64,000 bases of DNA from Epinephelus fuscoguttatus (Eukaryota; Chordata; Actinopteri; Perciformes; Serranidae), in assembly GCF_011397635.1 (NCBI RefSeq), contig NC_064753.1, forward strand, positions 27,800,322 to 27,864,321. The letters run 5' to 3'. Numbering within the stretch: the stretch's first letter is position 1; the number at the start of each line of letters is the position of its first letter. The translations under genes and the position numbers were made by a program. This document shows, piece by piece, positions 22,401 through 33,108 of this stretch. The notes under the pieces are model-generated. The model saw nothing but the letters and a program-made list of their open reading frames with translations. It was not told the DNA's origin and searched no databases.

Positions 22401-25400
22401 AACTGGCTCACAGTATCCTCCACTGCAGACTGCAGAGCCTCCACAGAGGCACTGGAGCTGCTTTTTCGTACCTTGAGGAACAAAAACAGTCACTCTGAAT
22501 TATTCAGACTTTCTAATCCTCCCTCTTGGAACTGATCCCCCTCAATCAACACTTCACGTGACTTGAACTGGGATAAATTAATACATACATGATGATTTTG
22601 CACACAGATACATGATTACTGGTAGATGACAAACCTGAGTGGTGACAGCTGTGGTTGCTTTCTCGTGTTCATTTTTCACAGTCACCACAACAGACAAGCT
22701 GTAATTATTGTTCTTATCTCCGAGTGGCAGGAAGACAGATTTCACCTCATTAGCGTTACTGCAGCGCAGATGTTTGCCTTAAAGACAAAAGAGACAATTT
22801 AGCAAAACTGCTGTGATGAATTCTTCATCATTTATCTGCCTACAGGTTTTAAAATGGCCAGTATGATCTAATGAAGTCGTCACCACTCATACTTTGATGA
22901 TGCGCAGCAGCAGAGGGAAGACGCTTTGCAGCCCCAGGCTTTCCTCAGCGTTATACATACTTATAAATATTTTTGAGTGCTAATGAATTCATTTGCTTAT
23001 TTCATGATTTTGGGGTCACGGCCATTGTACTCTAAAGAAATTTAAGTTAATCACACCAGTTCTTTTGTTGGGCTAAATGGCCAAAGCATTGAAACTGAAA
23101 CAGACACACATTTTTTACAACAAAGCTAATTTTTTCAAAAGTCTGCCATCCTTGTCAAACTCATTCTACATTTGTTTTTATCTGCGACAATTTTAAAATA
23201 GCTCAAAGATCCACTCCAGACAGGCAGTATGACATAAAAAGTAGTCTACTTTGAATAATATTTTGTGTATGAACAAAAAGAGCTTAGTCACCTAGGTAAT
23301 AAAATCCTTAAATTCCCCCTCCCTCAGAATCTATGAATATGAAAATACTAAGTTTAAGTTTAACCATGCAACAAGAGTGCAATCTCAGCATATGCCCATA
23401 GCAGTTTCCACATCCCATCAGTGAAAGTTTCATACTGGATCAACTGACTTCTGGTTGTGATAGTTGTAGGTTCATATCTTAACTGAGTTTCAAGCTGAGC
23501 ACAGAGAAGCTTCTCCCTTTCAGGCAGCAGATGATGTTAAAGGAGACCTCTGGCATCAAACTCCGCATATACATCAGTCTGCATCGTGAAGTTCAACCAT
23601 TCAAGTCAGGTAACAATAAGCAAAACACATTTTGAGTGGAAGGGAAAGTTAAATCTCTGTCTCACCAAACAAATAAAAACTTTTCTTACTCTCGGAAACT
23701 TCTGTAACAAGCATAAAACACCTAATTGAACTGCTTTCTCCTCACTTTCACCCACTTCATTCTCCTTCTTTCTTTAAAGTCTGCCTCCTAGCTTTTTTAT
23801 AAGTGAATTCAATCAAAAGACGACATTCTCACCCGTGTCTGTCTTGAAGCAGTAAACACAGCCGGCAGAGCAGAAAGAGTTCACTGAGCAGGTGATATCA
23901 AAAGCATCGAGAACTGTTCCTGATGTTGGAGAGATGCTGCATGAGGGGGGTGTGGAGTCTGCAGGTGCATCAGTTGCAGCTGCTTCAGTTGGCTCAGGAG
24001 CTGGTATTGGAAAAATGTACCTGGCAAATCCTGGCTCATTCTTGCCTGCACCAAAGAGAAACATACAATTTGTAAATCAATTTATCGGCTTCTTTCAAAG
24101 CCAGAAAGTTTAAGCAAAAACTTATATAAAAAGTTATGTAGATTTAAACACAGCACTGGTTTCAAAAGGCTGACAGACTGCGGGATGAAAACGCACCATA
24201 AGCAATCACACTGATGTTTTGCAATGTGTCCCTTGAAACTTTTAAATGTTGGCTGTGAAGAGTATATTCAGTGTTGCCATCTTGCCTCTCAATGGGTGGC
24301 CTCCTTCCTGCTTTGGAGTAACATTTTAGGAGGTCACCCTGGAAAAGATCATCAGTTAATAAATGTTTGACACATTAATCAAATAAGTCTCAGTTTAAAA
24401 TCAATTTAAGTGGTGTTCCTGACTCACCTCTTCAGGTTTGGGGTCCTCAATAAACCAACCTACATGTGGGCAAGTTCTCACGCAGCTCAGTTTGAGCTTC
24501 ACATGGTCGTTCACATTTATCAAAGCGCAGTTATCACAACTGCAAGTGTAAAGGAACTGCATTAGTGTAACTGATTCCAGTTAACCCTTTAAAACCTGGA
24601 GCAACATCAGTTTTCTTGTGCTGCTTTCAGACAGCTTTCGCAAATATTTAAACCCTTGAGCTTTGAGCAAATTGGTTTCTTAAAAGAAAAAAAAAAAAAA
24701 AACATGGGAAAAAAAAGAAACTAAATTATTTTACAGAATTATTATAATTTTATAATATTGTAAATATTATAATATATTTTCTATATATTATATATGTATA
24801 TGTATCATACTTTTAATTTTTTAGCATATTTTTTATTATTTAATAATATTTAATTTTATTTTTTTATTACAATTTTTAGCACTCTTTCTGGGTCATTTTA
24901 ACTTTATTTCATCCTGTCTTTCTTTTTTTTTTTTTTTTACCAATATTCTTGTTTTTAATTTTCTCTTTTTACTAATTTCTTGCCATTTTTTGGGTCATTT
25001 TTTTCTTTTGTTGCTCATTGCTTTCTTTACATGTTTTAAGAGAAATTAAGCCAATTTGCTGTTTGCTCAGGTTTCAAAGGGTTAATATAATAAGCTGCTT
25101 ACAACCTGCAGAAAAATTATTTTGAGAATACGTAAGCATTCATTGCAAATGGTCCCTTTTTACCTGATGCTGACATCTGTAAATTCTTCTGGAGCAACAG
25201 TGATGCACTTTGAAGCTGACGCAAGCTCAACCCATTTCCTAAACCAGGTTGATCTCCCCACGGTTAGAACGTATTTGAACATATCAAAGGGATCTGGAAG
25301 GCAGTCTCTCTCAATAACATGAGTTTCATCCTTTGTTTTGTTTCTGCACTTGCAGTTTTCTTCTGTACAGAGAGAGGCAGAGGCAAACATTGAAACAGCA

Positions 25401-27303
25401 CTTCAACAATGAAGAGATTACAGTGACAAATACCATAAATCACAGTGTCATTACAGCATGTTTACAGGGGATGAAGAAAATGAAAGGAACACAGGGCAAG
25501 CCAGTACGAGACCACAACTAACTACAGCTTCAGAAATGACATGAAAATTTAATCAACAACTGTCTGACAACAGTGAGTGTGATCAAATGTTAAGGATGTA
25601 ATAATGCTTTCCACAGTAATGAAACTGAAAGTCAGACAACAGTAATGTTGAAACGTAAGTTAAAGTTTGCGTGGATAAATTGTATTGGCGCTCTCATCAT
25701 CCTTTACCGGTGATCAGAAGGGGAAATAAAAGCCAGCTGTGTGGAAAAATACTGTGTCCACACAGCCAGAGACCAAACAGGGATTATCCTTAAAGATTCA
25801 AAGTCACACTCGCAAACAAATGATACCTGGGTACTGTTTAAATCATGTATACACAAGGCTGAATAACAGGTTTGCCATGTTCAAAGTAAAAGTCACATCT
25901 TGACTATGATGAAAAATCAGGAGAAGACTAAAAACAGGGCTCACAGTGTGCACAAAAAAATTCTTAAAATGGATTGTCTGTGTGTTCTACTTGCGTTCAT
26001 CCCCTGTATTCACTTTAATTATTGGTTTAACTCTTAAAAACTTACACTCATTGGTCATTTCTTTGTAATACTTACTACATTCCCATTCAAATGTAAGTCC
26101 TTTCCTGGGAAATGATTCAGTTCCAGTTACGCTCAGTGTGACATTCTGAGTGTAGTCGACCAAATTATCCGGAGTGGCAGTTATTTTTAAGTCGTCTATG
26201 CTCACACTGCCTGTCTGGAGAGGAAAAGAAAGTCATTGTGCTGTAACAGAAACAAGCAAACACCTGAACATGTTCATATATCATTATTGTTTGACAGTAA
26301 TCTTCCACATACTGTGTTTTTATGTTCATCTGGTGAAAAGTCTGAGTAATTCTGGCAAGCCCAAATTATCTTCTCTAAGTCCACATCCACCTCAGAGGCA
26401 GAGAAAGCATTCACGGCTCGTACCTTCACCTCCAGCGGCCCTTTACCAAAAGAAATTGTATTCAAGAGCATTAAACACATGTATTATGCACTTGTTCTCA
26501 TTTAATTGCAGTGTGGCTTAAGCTGTAAGTACCTTCAATTGGGTTGGAGAACGTATAAGTTTGTAAGCTGCCGCTGAGCATGTCTCTGGTCTCAGAAATC
26601 GTGTCCCTGGCTCCACTCAGTGTGAAGAGCAGCTCTACAGGGGCTCCTCGGTCCAACGAAACACCAATAATGAGATCAGGAGAGTCTGGACACGTGTCTT
26701 CCTCCGCTATCACTGAGGCCTGCAGGCCTTCAACGGGCTCCAGCAGACACAGCTCCAGAGCAGTGGACACTGTGTGGGCTGTGACCTTGTTAGAGGCAGT
26801 CAGAGTAAGGTTGTGGCAGCTGTGTCCGAGCCTCTCAACCACACTTGCGCTCAGTGTAATGTTGTGGGGTGTGATCCCACTCTCCACTGACGAATTTGCA
26901 ACCAAGTGGCCTTCATGTTGGATTGTGTAGGAAACATTTGTACCTAGTAACAGAAAGAAAAAAATCCAATCATGAAGTATTGGTGGTTTATTAGAAACAC
27001 TGATCCCCTTCAGTGTTAGACTGACTCACCTGCCTCTACCATGACCTGGATCTGAACAGGCCTGCCATGAAGAGCACTGCATTTAGTGCCACCTGTTGAC
27101 GTATTCCTGCTATAGCACTCAATGACACCAAACTCTCCAATGGGCTCCTGAATGGTTATGGCTTTCTGAGCTGTGACATGCCAGTCACTGGTTGTGCACT
27201 CTACTATAACCATGAAAACACCTGGACGGGTGAATTTGTGCATCACAGTGCTCTCCATCCTGTGAGACAAGTAATGTAACAGGTTAAATGCAGTTACATG
27301 ACA

Positions 27304-27346
<43 letters not shown>

Positions 27347-30300
27347 GTAAAAATTTGCTCACTCTTCTGGGCTGTACGGATCAATAGTGTGGCCGTCTCC
27401 AGCGTTCAGTGTGCATGTGAGGTTCCCCTGAAAAGGATGAAGGAGCCACTTCACAGTGATGGTGACATTATCAAAGACGGCCGCCAGCTTACTCATCAGC
27501 AAGTGGAGTCCTGAAAGGAAATCACATATGTTAATTTTCAATCATGGAAACGTTGCTTCAGAGCGGTTTGTCCACACACAACGAGCCTGAGCCTTTCATC
27601 TAGTGTTGTAGTACGCTACTGCTGCTGTTGTGGTTGACTGGCCTTTGTCTCAAGAGCAGTTTTTGAAGGTCTCAATCTCGTCTCGGACTCGACCACATTT
27701 TTACTTGGTCTTGTTTTTTTTTCTCAGACTCATGAGGATTTTATTTCAACATCTGTCAAGAAAACAACTGCTGTGATGTCACTAAATTGCCTGTGCAAAA
27801 AGGAGTGGTGAATAAAGATGTTTAAGTTGATTTCAGCTCCTTGGTGTTTGTTTGCTCTCAGAAAACAAAGGAAGATTCCCACACATAAAATTCACCTATG
27901 CACCTCTGCAATTTCTCATGGTACACTTACATTCACATATATATACAATTATATATGGCAGTAAAAGAGGTGAATGAAGTGGAATTTTTTGTTTTCTGTG
28001 GGTGTCGTTATGGGATCATGGATCTTTCAGATCACTTTGACTGGTTTGCATGTTTTACAGGTGTGTCCTGCAGTGTGGGGCTAATACTGGTCTGGTCTCG
28101 GTCTTGACTTGGTCTCAACCCCTAAAAGTCTTGGCCATGGTCATGGTCTATGTTTAGGTGGTCTTGAATACAACACTACTTACACTACATTACAACATAA
28201 TGCATTCTGGAGTGAACTCCTGGAGTGAAATTTAGCTTGAGAGGCTACATAGCTCTTATGATGAAGTAAATTAGATGTCAAGGATAAGAAATGTGTTAGA
28301 GGAACACATGACATACAGTACACAATGTGAGGCTAACAGCATCAACCACAATTATGGCTGACCCCAAACTAGCTGTGAACTACATCTACCCTGTGCAGAT
28401 GTAAGGCAATTAAACAATAAATATATCTATAGTTACTATGGATGGAGTTATATTACACAATCTGCTCCATCTAATAATGATTTTATGTTTTGTGTTAGAG
28501 GGACAAAGTATGTATAGTGGAAGTTTAAAAAAGAAAGATTGTGCATCTGACCATGTTTGCAGTGGTACTCTATGGACAGGTAACTTCCCAGCACAGGACA
28601 TGGTTCACCAAAGGTGCTCAGATCCACTGGAGACTGGCAAGCCTGCAGTCCATGGCAGTGGGCTGGAATGACACATAAATCAAGTGAATGATGACATGTT
28701 GCTGATTATCTGGATTATTTTCAATTTTACTAATTGAGAGGCCTTGAAAATACTGTTTTAGGAGTTTTAAAAAGCAGGACACCATTATAAGCTTCTAATG
28801 AGAGGGTCTAATAGTTCTTTAAAGTGGCCTATTAACAATAAGGAGAAACACTATTCGCTTAGTACTTGCATGAACTCCTCCATCATAACTAATCCCACAC
28901 TGATATGAATGTGAATGTGTATTCAGCCCCAGAGTCCATCTGTTCAGCTCCGAGGAGGGGATTTGCCTAATGTCATTTCTGGAAGTGTAATCCTTTTGTC
29001 TGCTCTCACAGGACAATAATGGTTTTTGTGTTTGCCACAAAGCACGAAACAAAAACGTAGCTTGTGGTGATTTTAGCATCTGGCCCTTTTGTTGAAGTGT
29101 CTTTAACAAAACTAAAGATGTTCCTATAGGTTTTACTGTAAACACAAATATTCCTTTAAACAAGGTACCAGGTAGCAAGTTAAATAAATATTGTGTCATG
29201 TAAATAAGGAGTAACCTGATGTATACTCACTATTAGGTTTGCAGAATATAAAAAAGCAGGCTCTCCACATTTTATATATCACGTTAATGGATAAAATACT
29301 TTAATGTGATTCATAATACCTGTTACAGAATCTATCACATCTATCCAGCTGCACTCCTCCTGTGAGGACATGGGCGAGGCTGTGAGTTTGGATCGGCAGT
29401 AGTGAATAGTTTTCCGACCATAGAAGCTGTCATCTATCTCTATAACTTGACCAGAGCCACACTGCAGTGTTGCATTTTGGCCGTCACATGCGACAGATCT
29501 CCCAGAATCTGAAAAAAAAAAAAAAAAAAAAAAAAAAGAATTACATAAGGAAAGCAAACACAAAATAAGTTTAATAGCCTATGTTAATTAATTTAAGAGT
29601 GTATACCAAACTGGCAAATAAAGTTCAGTTCCTGGCTGCAGTTTCCTGGGGCCTCCCACTGGAAGCCTGAATGTTTCAGAACATGTCCACAGGCTGCTCC
29701 TGCATCTGGCGTGTTCACCCAGTTGCTATAGCTGACATCTGAGCCATCCAGCCACGCAAGGCTGGGAAAAGCTGGGAAAGGACAAAAGAAATACACCATT
29801 TAATTGATTCTATTTTGAATTCTGATACTCAAACAAAATGCTTCAGACAGATGTAATCACCACAGCGTTAAGACAAGATGCATTTAAGGGATCATAAAAC
29901 AACACAGCAAAGCAATAGATTGAGCTGGTGACAGGGTGAAAGAATGATAAAGACTCTGTCTCTCTGAAGAGAGACAAAAAGACACATTTGTAAATCAGAC
30001 CACTTGACAACGAGCCTATTGAAAAGTTCAAATGAACGAGGAATATCTCTCAGTCCACCTGCTGCTTGAGGGAGATATCCAAATGTGCCAGTCTTCTAAC
30101 AAATGTCAGTAAACAAACACGTTACAGAGCTATACAATGGACACGCAAGCTGCCTAATGAGATAACAGCTGCGGTGATAAGCTGCATATCTGACATTATT
30201 CAATACAATGACAGATGTATCAAATTAGCTGTTAGGTCCTGAAATAGTAGGTTTCAGAGAAATCTGAAAACTTTATGAATAACTTTGCACTTGTGACTCA

Positions 30301-30680
30301 AATACATATAAGCTCACTATAAATCTATATAAAGCTATCAGAGGTCGCCCACATGCCCTCTCACCCTCAGTGGCAGCAGAGTCGAGCGTGAGGTTTGGAG
30401 CTGCGGGTGCCAGCCCGAGCCACCAGTCCTTCTCCGGGTCCAGGTGTTTCTGGAGGAACTGCTGCGTTTCATCATTCAGAATGAAGGCTAGGTGTCCTCC
30501 GCCTCGCTCACACCACCCCTGGGCACTGAGGAAGGATCGCTGCAGGCCCACAAACTCATAGCAAGAGCCGTCAAAACCCTCTTGGTATTCTGGGCAGGAC
30601 AGAGCTTCTGTATCCTCCTGAGCATAGCAAGTGAGGAAGAGAACCATCAAAGTCAGTGTGTTGACAGCGGTGCTTTCCAT
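10455..30680 (-). CDS. pkd1l2: Polycystic kidney disease protein 1-like 2, complete (41 exons, 2492 aa)
   Basis: Reconstructed from the start ATG (30680-30678) to the TGA (10457-10455) as 41 coding exons totalling 7479 bases. Every junction is GT-AG and every phase is compatible, giving one uninterrupted frame of 2492 residues; human PKD1L2 is, from memory, about 2459. The domain order is diagnostic: signal peptide, C-type lectin, SUEL lectin, PKD, REJ, GAIN/GPS, TM1, PLAT, then ten further membrane segments with the polycystin extracellular domain and pore. The family consists of large membrane glycoproteins of the polycystin-1 group that pair with PKD2-type channel subunits. No frameshift or nonsense codon was found, in contrast to human PKD1L2, which I recall being described as a polymorphic pseudogene. 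Large introns (notably 16753-18802 and 19924-21143) carry transposons. PKD1L3 and PKDREJ are excluded by the lectin plus SUEL N-terminus. Confidence 0.92.
11430..11640. mobile_element. Retrotransposon-tail-like repeat, copy 2 (pkd1l2 intron 39)
   Basis: Starts AGAAGATATACTTAATTAATC and shares ACAGGCCCAAAATACACRCAC and ACATGCRTTAAATGRAGAGATG with the copy at 9418-9600. It continues into GTTCAGTGCCTTGCTCAAAGG, a sequence I recall as common in teleost retroelements, and ends in a C-run at about 11627-11638. Confidence 0.55.
13469..13547 (-). mobile_element. Fragment of the AGGTCCAGTGTG MITE family next to pkd1l2 exon 33
   Basis: The minus strand reads CAATCCTCACCGCTAGATGC and CACTAAATCCCCCTGAATTG, ending at TTAA (13465-13468). 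This matches the right end of the MITE copies at 18013-18536 and 49040-49580. The fragment stops only a few bases from the exon 33 donor (13552). Confidence 0.65.
16043..16752 (-). CDS. pkd1l2: pkd1l2 exons 24-26: PLAT/LH2 domain
   Basis: Exons 16651-16752, 16325-16509 and 16043-16189 encode residues 1379-1523. The beta-sandwich PLAT domain starts at YHYMLNIGTGHRHGAS, with TITLLGTEGESE, LSLGDLQ-like FSLGDLQSIRLWHDNSG and ends with WHFLCNSWLAVD. In polycystin-1 proteins this first intracellular loop binds phospholipid and calcium (family knowledge). The exon 25 acceptor uses a (TTTTG)n microsatellite as its pyrimidine tract. Confidence 0.9.
16511..16545. repeat. (AAAAC)n microsatellite at the pkd1l2 exon 25 acceptor
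   Basis: Five AAAAC-type units on the plus strand, read as TTTTG on the transcript strand, directly precede the acceptor AG at 16511-16510. Confidence 0.85.
17005..17394. mobile_element. TTAA-flanked MITE, family with AGATACACTATGCAGGA termini (copy 1)
   Basis: TTAA at 17001-17004 and 17395-17398 bracket a 390-bp segment with inverted termini AGATACACTATGCAGGATTTT and AATCCTGCATCATATACCT. The same termini bound the larger copy at 57149-58682. It contains no coding sequence and lies in the long pkd1l2 intron 23. The TTAA target is typical of piggyBac-like elements (inference). Confidence 0.75.
17627..17860 (+). pseudogene. hAT transposase fragment
   Basis: The 77-residue open stretch contains YDCPLLIAQAKKPHNIVETLIK, close to the conserved hAT-transposase segment of the ZBED5/SCAND3-related type as I remember it (AxxxVAYxIAKxxKPHTIxExLI). 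Position between hAT-like termini supports the call. It is isolated, with no zinc finger or dimerisation part visible, so it is a dead remnant in pkd1l2 intron 23. Confidence 0.65.
18013..18536. mobile_element. TTAA MITE, AGGTCCAGTGTG family (copy 1)
   Basis: Left terminus AGGTCCAGTGTGTAGGATTG and right terminus CACCTAAATCTTACACATTG are inverted repeats; TTAA follows at 18537-18540 and an eroded TTGA precedes. The interior (ACCATGTTTCTACAGTAGTC, GAACCAAACACTGGCT, TCCTCACCACTAGATGTCAC) is shared with the copy at 49040-49580. Confidence 0.8.
18803..22471 (-). CDS. pkd1l2: pkd1l2 exons 15-23: GAIN domain, GPS cleavage site and TM1
   Basis: Exons 22292-22471, 22032-22169, 21562-21708, 21360-21484, 21144-21264, 19795-19923, 19482-19707, 19135-19325 and 18803-19033 encode residues 883-1378. 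The helical GAIN part is followed by a textbook GPS motif: CKYWNESGSYWSEDGC ending exon 22, and CLCNHLTFFGSSF in exon 23. The HL/T tripeptide (residues 1317-1319) is intact, so family knowledge predicts autoproteolysis between Leu1318 and Thr1319. The first membrane span is PVVVCFVGAIFVAYLLVVVW (about 1347-1367), followed by a basic stop-transfer ARRK. The gap between exons 19 and 20 holds a TTAA-type MITE. Confidence 0.9.
19370..19397. repeat. (GTAT)n microsatellite
   Basis: Seven tandem GTAT units in pkd1l2 intron 21, about 45 bases from exon 22. Confidence 0.9.
19998..20744. mobile_element. TTAA MITE, AGGGACAGTTC family (copy 1)
   Basis: TTAA (19994-19997) precedes AGGGACAGTTCCCTCC, and GGGGTGAACTGTCTC precedes TTAA (20745-20748), giving inverted termini. 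The interior segment GCAGTTTCATGTAGAAACTA through CTCAGCTGAGGAAGACGCCA recurs at 36375-36560, and the right end recurs at 51495-51528. It lies in pkd1l2 intron 19. Confidence 0.8.
22635..27510 (-). CDS. pkd1l2: pkd1l2 exons 5-14: PKD fold and REJ region
   Basis: Exons 27363-27510, 27030-27259, 26533-26943, 26313-26440, 26076-26214, 25164-25362, 24428-24539, 24197-24338, 23833-24045 and 22635-22777 encode residues 261-882. Exons 5-6 show an Ig-like PKD repeat (NAGDGHTIDPYSPEE, then HKFTRPGVFMVIVECT). The rest is the cysteine-bearing REJ (receptor for egg jelly) module, weakly conserved in sequence but fixed in position between PKD and GAIN, with landmarks such as TFEWECS, LKCYSKAG and PPSCSISPTSGTVLDAFDITC. 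It is extracellular. Several N-glycosylation sequons (NVT, NLT, NIT, NVS) are visible. The phase pattern varies but all junctions join. Confidence 0.85.
24661..25082. other. Very AT-rich stretch in pkd1l2 intron 10
   Basis: Runs of A, T and TA (for example ATATATTATATATGTATATG near 24783) with no coding potential. It is bracketed by AACCCTTTAAAACCTGGAGC-like sequence (about 24583) and GTTTCAAAGGGTTAA (about 25071-25085). These are inverted relatives, so the block may be a decayed TTAA-type element. Confidence 0.45.
27304..27346. repeat. (TCTA)n microsatellite
   Basis: About ten tandem TCTA units, only 17 bases from the pkd1l2 exon 5 donor (27362). Confidence 0.95.
27602..28179. mobile_element. 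Inverted-repeat DNA element in pkd1l2 intron 4
   Basis: Left end AGTGTTGTAGTACGC with GGTCTCAATCTCGTCTCGG; right end GGTCTCGGTCTTGACTTGG and GGTCTTGAATACAACACT, the reverse complement in order. The repeated GTCTCGGTCTTGACT motif is, from memory, a common teleost interspersed repeat. There is no coding sequence. Confidence 0.65.
28552..30680 (-). CDS. pkd1l2: pkd1l2 exons 1-4: signal peptide, C-type lectin and SUEL lectin domains
   Basis: Exons 30365-30680, 29607-29771, 29320-29508 and 28552-28662 encode residues 1-260. A hydrophobic signal peptide (residues 1 to about 20, cut after CYA) precedes a C-type lectin domain (about 28-160) with paired cysteines, WWLGL, WLDGS and a closing CSQELNFICQF. 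It lacks an EPN/QPN triad and a WND motif, so calcium-dependent sugar binding looks doubtful (inference). Exons 3-4 form a galactose-binding SUEL domain (about 162-260), with SVACDGQNATLQC, IHYC, HCHGLQACQ, FGEPCP and a final YHCKH. All four exons end in phase 1. The exon 3 acceptor uses a pure 26-T tract; the exon 4 donor GTCAGA is weak. Confidence 0.9.
29512..29537. repeat. 26-A homopolymer forming the pkd1l2 exon 3 polypyrimidine tract
   Basis: On the transcript strand a pure T26 run is followed immediately by CAG and exon 3. It is both a slippage-prone simple repeat and a splice signal. Confidence 0.9.
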
Positions 30681-30760
30681 TGCTGCATCTGCACACTGTT
30701 CAGACTCTCTGGTAACATCATGTCTTTAAAGGGTACTGACGTCAGCAACTCTGACACCAG
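30681..30760 (-). promoter_or_regulatory. pkd1l2: pkd1l2 core promoter candidate (TATA-like box plus palindromic CRE)
   Basis: A TTTAAAG TATA-like box lies at about 30725-30732 and a perfect TGACGTCA at 30737-30744, only 45-65 bases upstream of the ATG. The spacing implies a very short 5'UTR. This is inferred from motifs; no transcript evidence is available here. Confidence 0.4.
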
Positions 30761-30799
30761 TCAGGATGATTTCTGACATTAGGATTGCTTCTTTGATGG

Positions 30800-32940
30800 C
30801 TGACCAGCTTTGTGTTGCACCCATAATTCTTGTGCACAAACAAATGCTCAGGCCTGTAGTGAAAAGGAACCAGAGCCCACTGTCAACAGTCACTGATTAC
30901 TCCTCTGCCTCCATTAATGCAGGCTCCACAACCTGCAGAGAGAGATAAGCCTCTCATTCAAACCTGTTCTTACCATTAAAATGTCAATTTGAACTTTAAA
31001 AAGGAGCCAGAGGCGCCAACTGTCTCATGGGCCTGTTGTTGTTCAGACTGACTGCAAGGTTGAAGTAAAAACATAAAAATTAAAAGGTGGGAACCTTGAT
31101 TTTGACATGGGGTTAACTCCCTTACTTAACAATATAAAAATAATGTGTTAAAATGTTATTACTATGATGAATTCCCCCCAGTGGAAAGAGCAGCAGACCT
31201 ATGGGAGACAGACAAAGCCCATGTGTTACTAACAACATAAAAGCAACTGCATTTCATTGAGGTATGCCAGCTCCAGGGATCTTTTACAGGCATTTTTCAG
31301 AGAAGACGTTTTGACATGTAATGGCAGGAAAAGCACAGGCGTAAATGATAAAATTATGATTGCTTAATTCCAGGGTCCTGGTATTGTACGTGCTGTCTCA
31401 CTGTCATGGCTTACATGGACACATGAACAGATCAGAGCCATCATTAATGTTATTAGTTACACCTATGATCTAGCTGCTATGACAAGTTAAAATGTCTGCA
31501 GTAGAAACGGTCTAGTAGCTCATAGGCTGGACAATTTGTACACTTTTGTTGCCTCCTCAGTAACAGACAAGCAGCCAGTCTGGGCTCAAGTGTTGTACAT
31601 TCTTCTTTACACAATTAAGAAAATTTTTTTACAGCAGCAAATGACAGTGTGCAAGTTTCTGGGAGGTAAAGGCCTAGGCCTAATTCAGTATTTAAACTCT
31701 GTCTCCCATATGTTTATGGCACAGATTATGTCACATCAGATTCCATACTTTATTTTATTTACATTATTGATTAATATGTATAGTTTCCCTTAATGTTTTG
31801 GAGGGTAAATTCAGGTAATTTGAGACATCAGGTAAAATGGGACAAATAAGGTTTTACATCTTGGGCGCTTTGAATATTAGCAGCCAGTTGCCAAACAACA
31901 CATTGCATTGTTACTGCAAATGTCCTTTTCATGATTGGTCTGAGATTACTACAATGGGCAGAGCAAAGATTAAAAAAATACATTGATGCCAGAACTTGCA
32001 AGGTAAGCAATGTGGCACGTTGACTTTATCTTTTTGGTAATAAGAGTGCTGCAGCCAAAATAATATATAAAAACAGGTTGTAGGGTGTTGCATTTCATTA
32101 TCCGTTTTAATTATAATTAAAATATTATCATAATACACTGAACTTTTTATGGGAATGGGTCTTGAGTGAGTTCTTGATGCATTCAGGTAAAATGGGGGGA
32201 AATTTAATATAGAACTGGACACTTTTCTGATTTCAAATCAGCATTTTTAGGCTACCAGGTGTCATAAAATCATGATTTAGGATCTAAGCGATTGTATGCC
32301 ACCCTGTACACGTTTGGCATTATTGTTACTCAGAAAATATTACAGATGATGCAATGAGTCCATGTCAGCCACAAAAGCCCAGAATTAGCCATCATTGATT
32401 GCACACACACGTTTATTACACTCAATGGCACCAAGGAAATAGGCAGTGAGAAACCTATCAGAAAAGTTCTTTTCAATGAAAAGTTAGGTTACGTTAAATA
32501 TATTATTAATTAATGAGTAAACAGATAAATAGATTATATATATATAAACAAACATGACTGTCCCATTTTACATGAATATGTCAGTGGGGGTAGGTAAAGG
32601 TTTTTGATGTGTTTAAAGTTCAAAAGTTTCTGAAATATTTTCGTGAGCAACATATTTTAGTTGTAGACATATAGCAGAGATATGTAACAAGTTTTAAAAG
32701 TAACACTTAAGGTATTATTCATAATTTTAGGTTTCTTAGTAATCTACCAAAAAGTGTGTCAATTACCTTCACCCAATATAACATATTAAGTCTTGATATA
32801 TCTGCTGTTTTTATGGGTCAAAATGAAATGCTGTATATAAAACATGAAAAACACACACTATTCAATACTACCTTTAACATTTTATCTAACAAAAATAATC
32901 CCTTAATCAATATCTAAATCATATTTATATTTTTATACGT
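30800..32940. other. Intergenic region between pkd1l2 and bola3 (divergent)
   Basis: AT-rich with no exon recognised. Sequences AGACATCAGGTAAAATGGGAC (about 31824) and TGTCCCATTTTACATGAATA (about 32558) are partly inverted copies, suggesting a decayed inverted-repeat element of about 750 bp between them. The short open frames here show no domain. Confidence 0.5.
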
Positions 32941-33002
32941 GTTTAGTTGTTTTTTTGTCCGTTAGGGGGGAAAAAAAACGACCAGTGAAGTACCCGGATG
33001 TC

Positions 33003-33010
33003 TGACGTCA
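33003..33010. promoter_or_regulatory. bola3: Perfect CRE (TGACGTCA) upstream of bola3
   Basis: A palindromic CREB/ATF site 99 bases upstream of the bola3 ATG and within the expected promoter. Adjacent sequence has little TATA character. Confidence 0.45.
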
Positions 33011-33108
33011 TATTAACGAGACAATGCTCTTCTGAGGACATGACTTGTTGAATAACCAGTGTGGATTTTATAAAGATCCCGTGATTAAACCGACGCAACA
33101 TTTGCACA

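Noticed and set aside
28819-29199. 126-codon minus-strand open frame between pkd1l2 exons 3 and 4
   Set aside because: Not needed: exons 3 and 4 join in phase to complete the SUEL domain, and the frame has no domain similarity.
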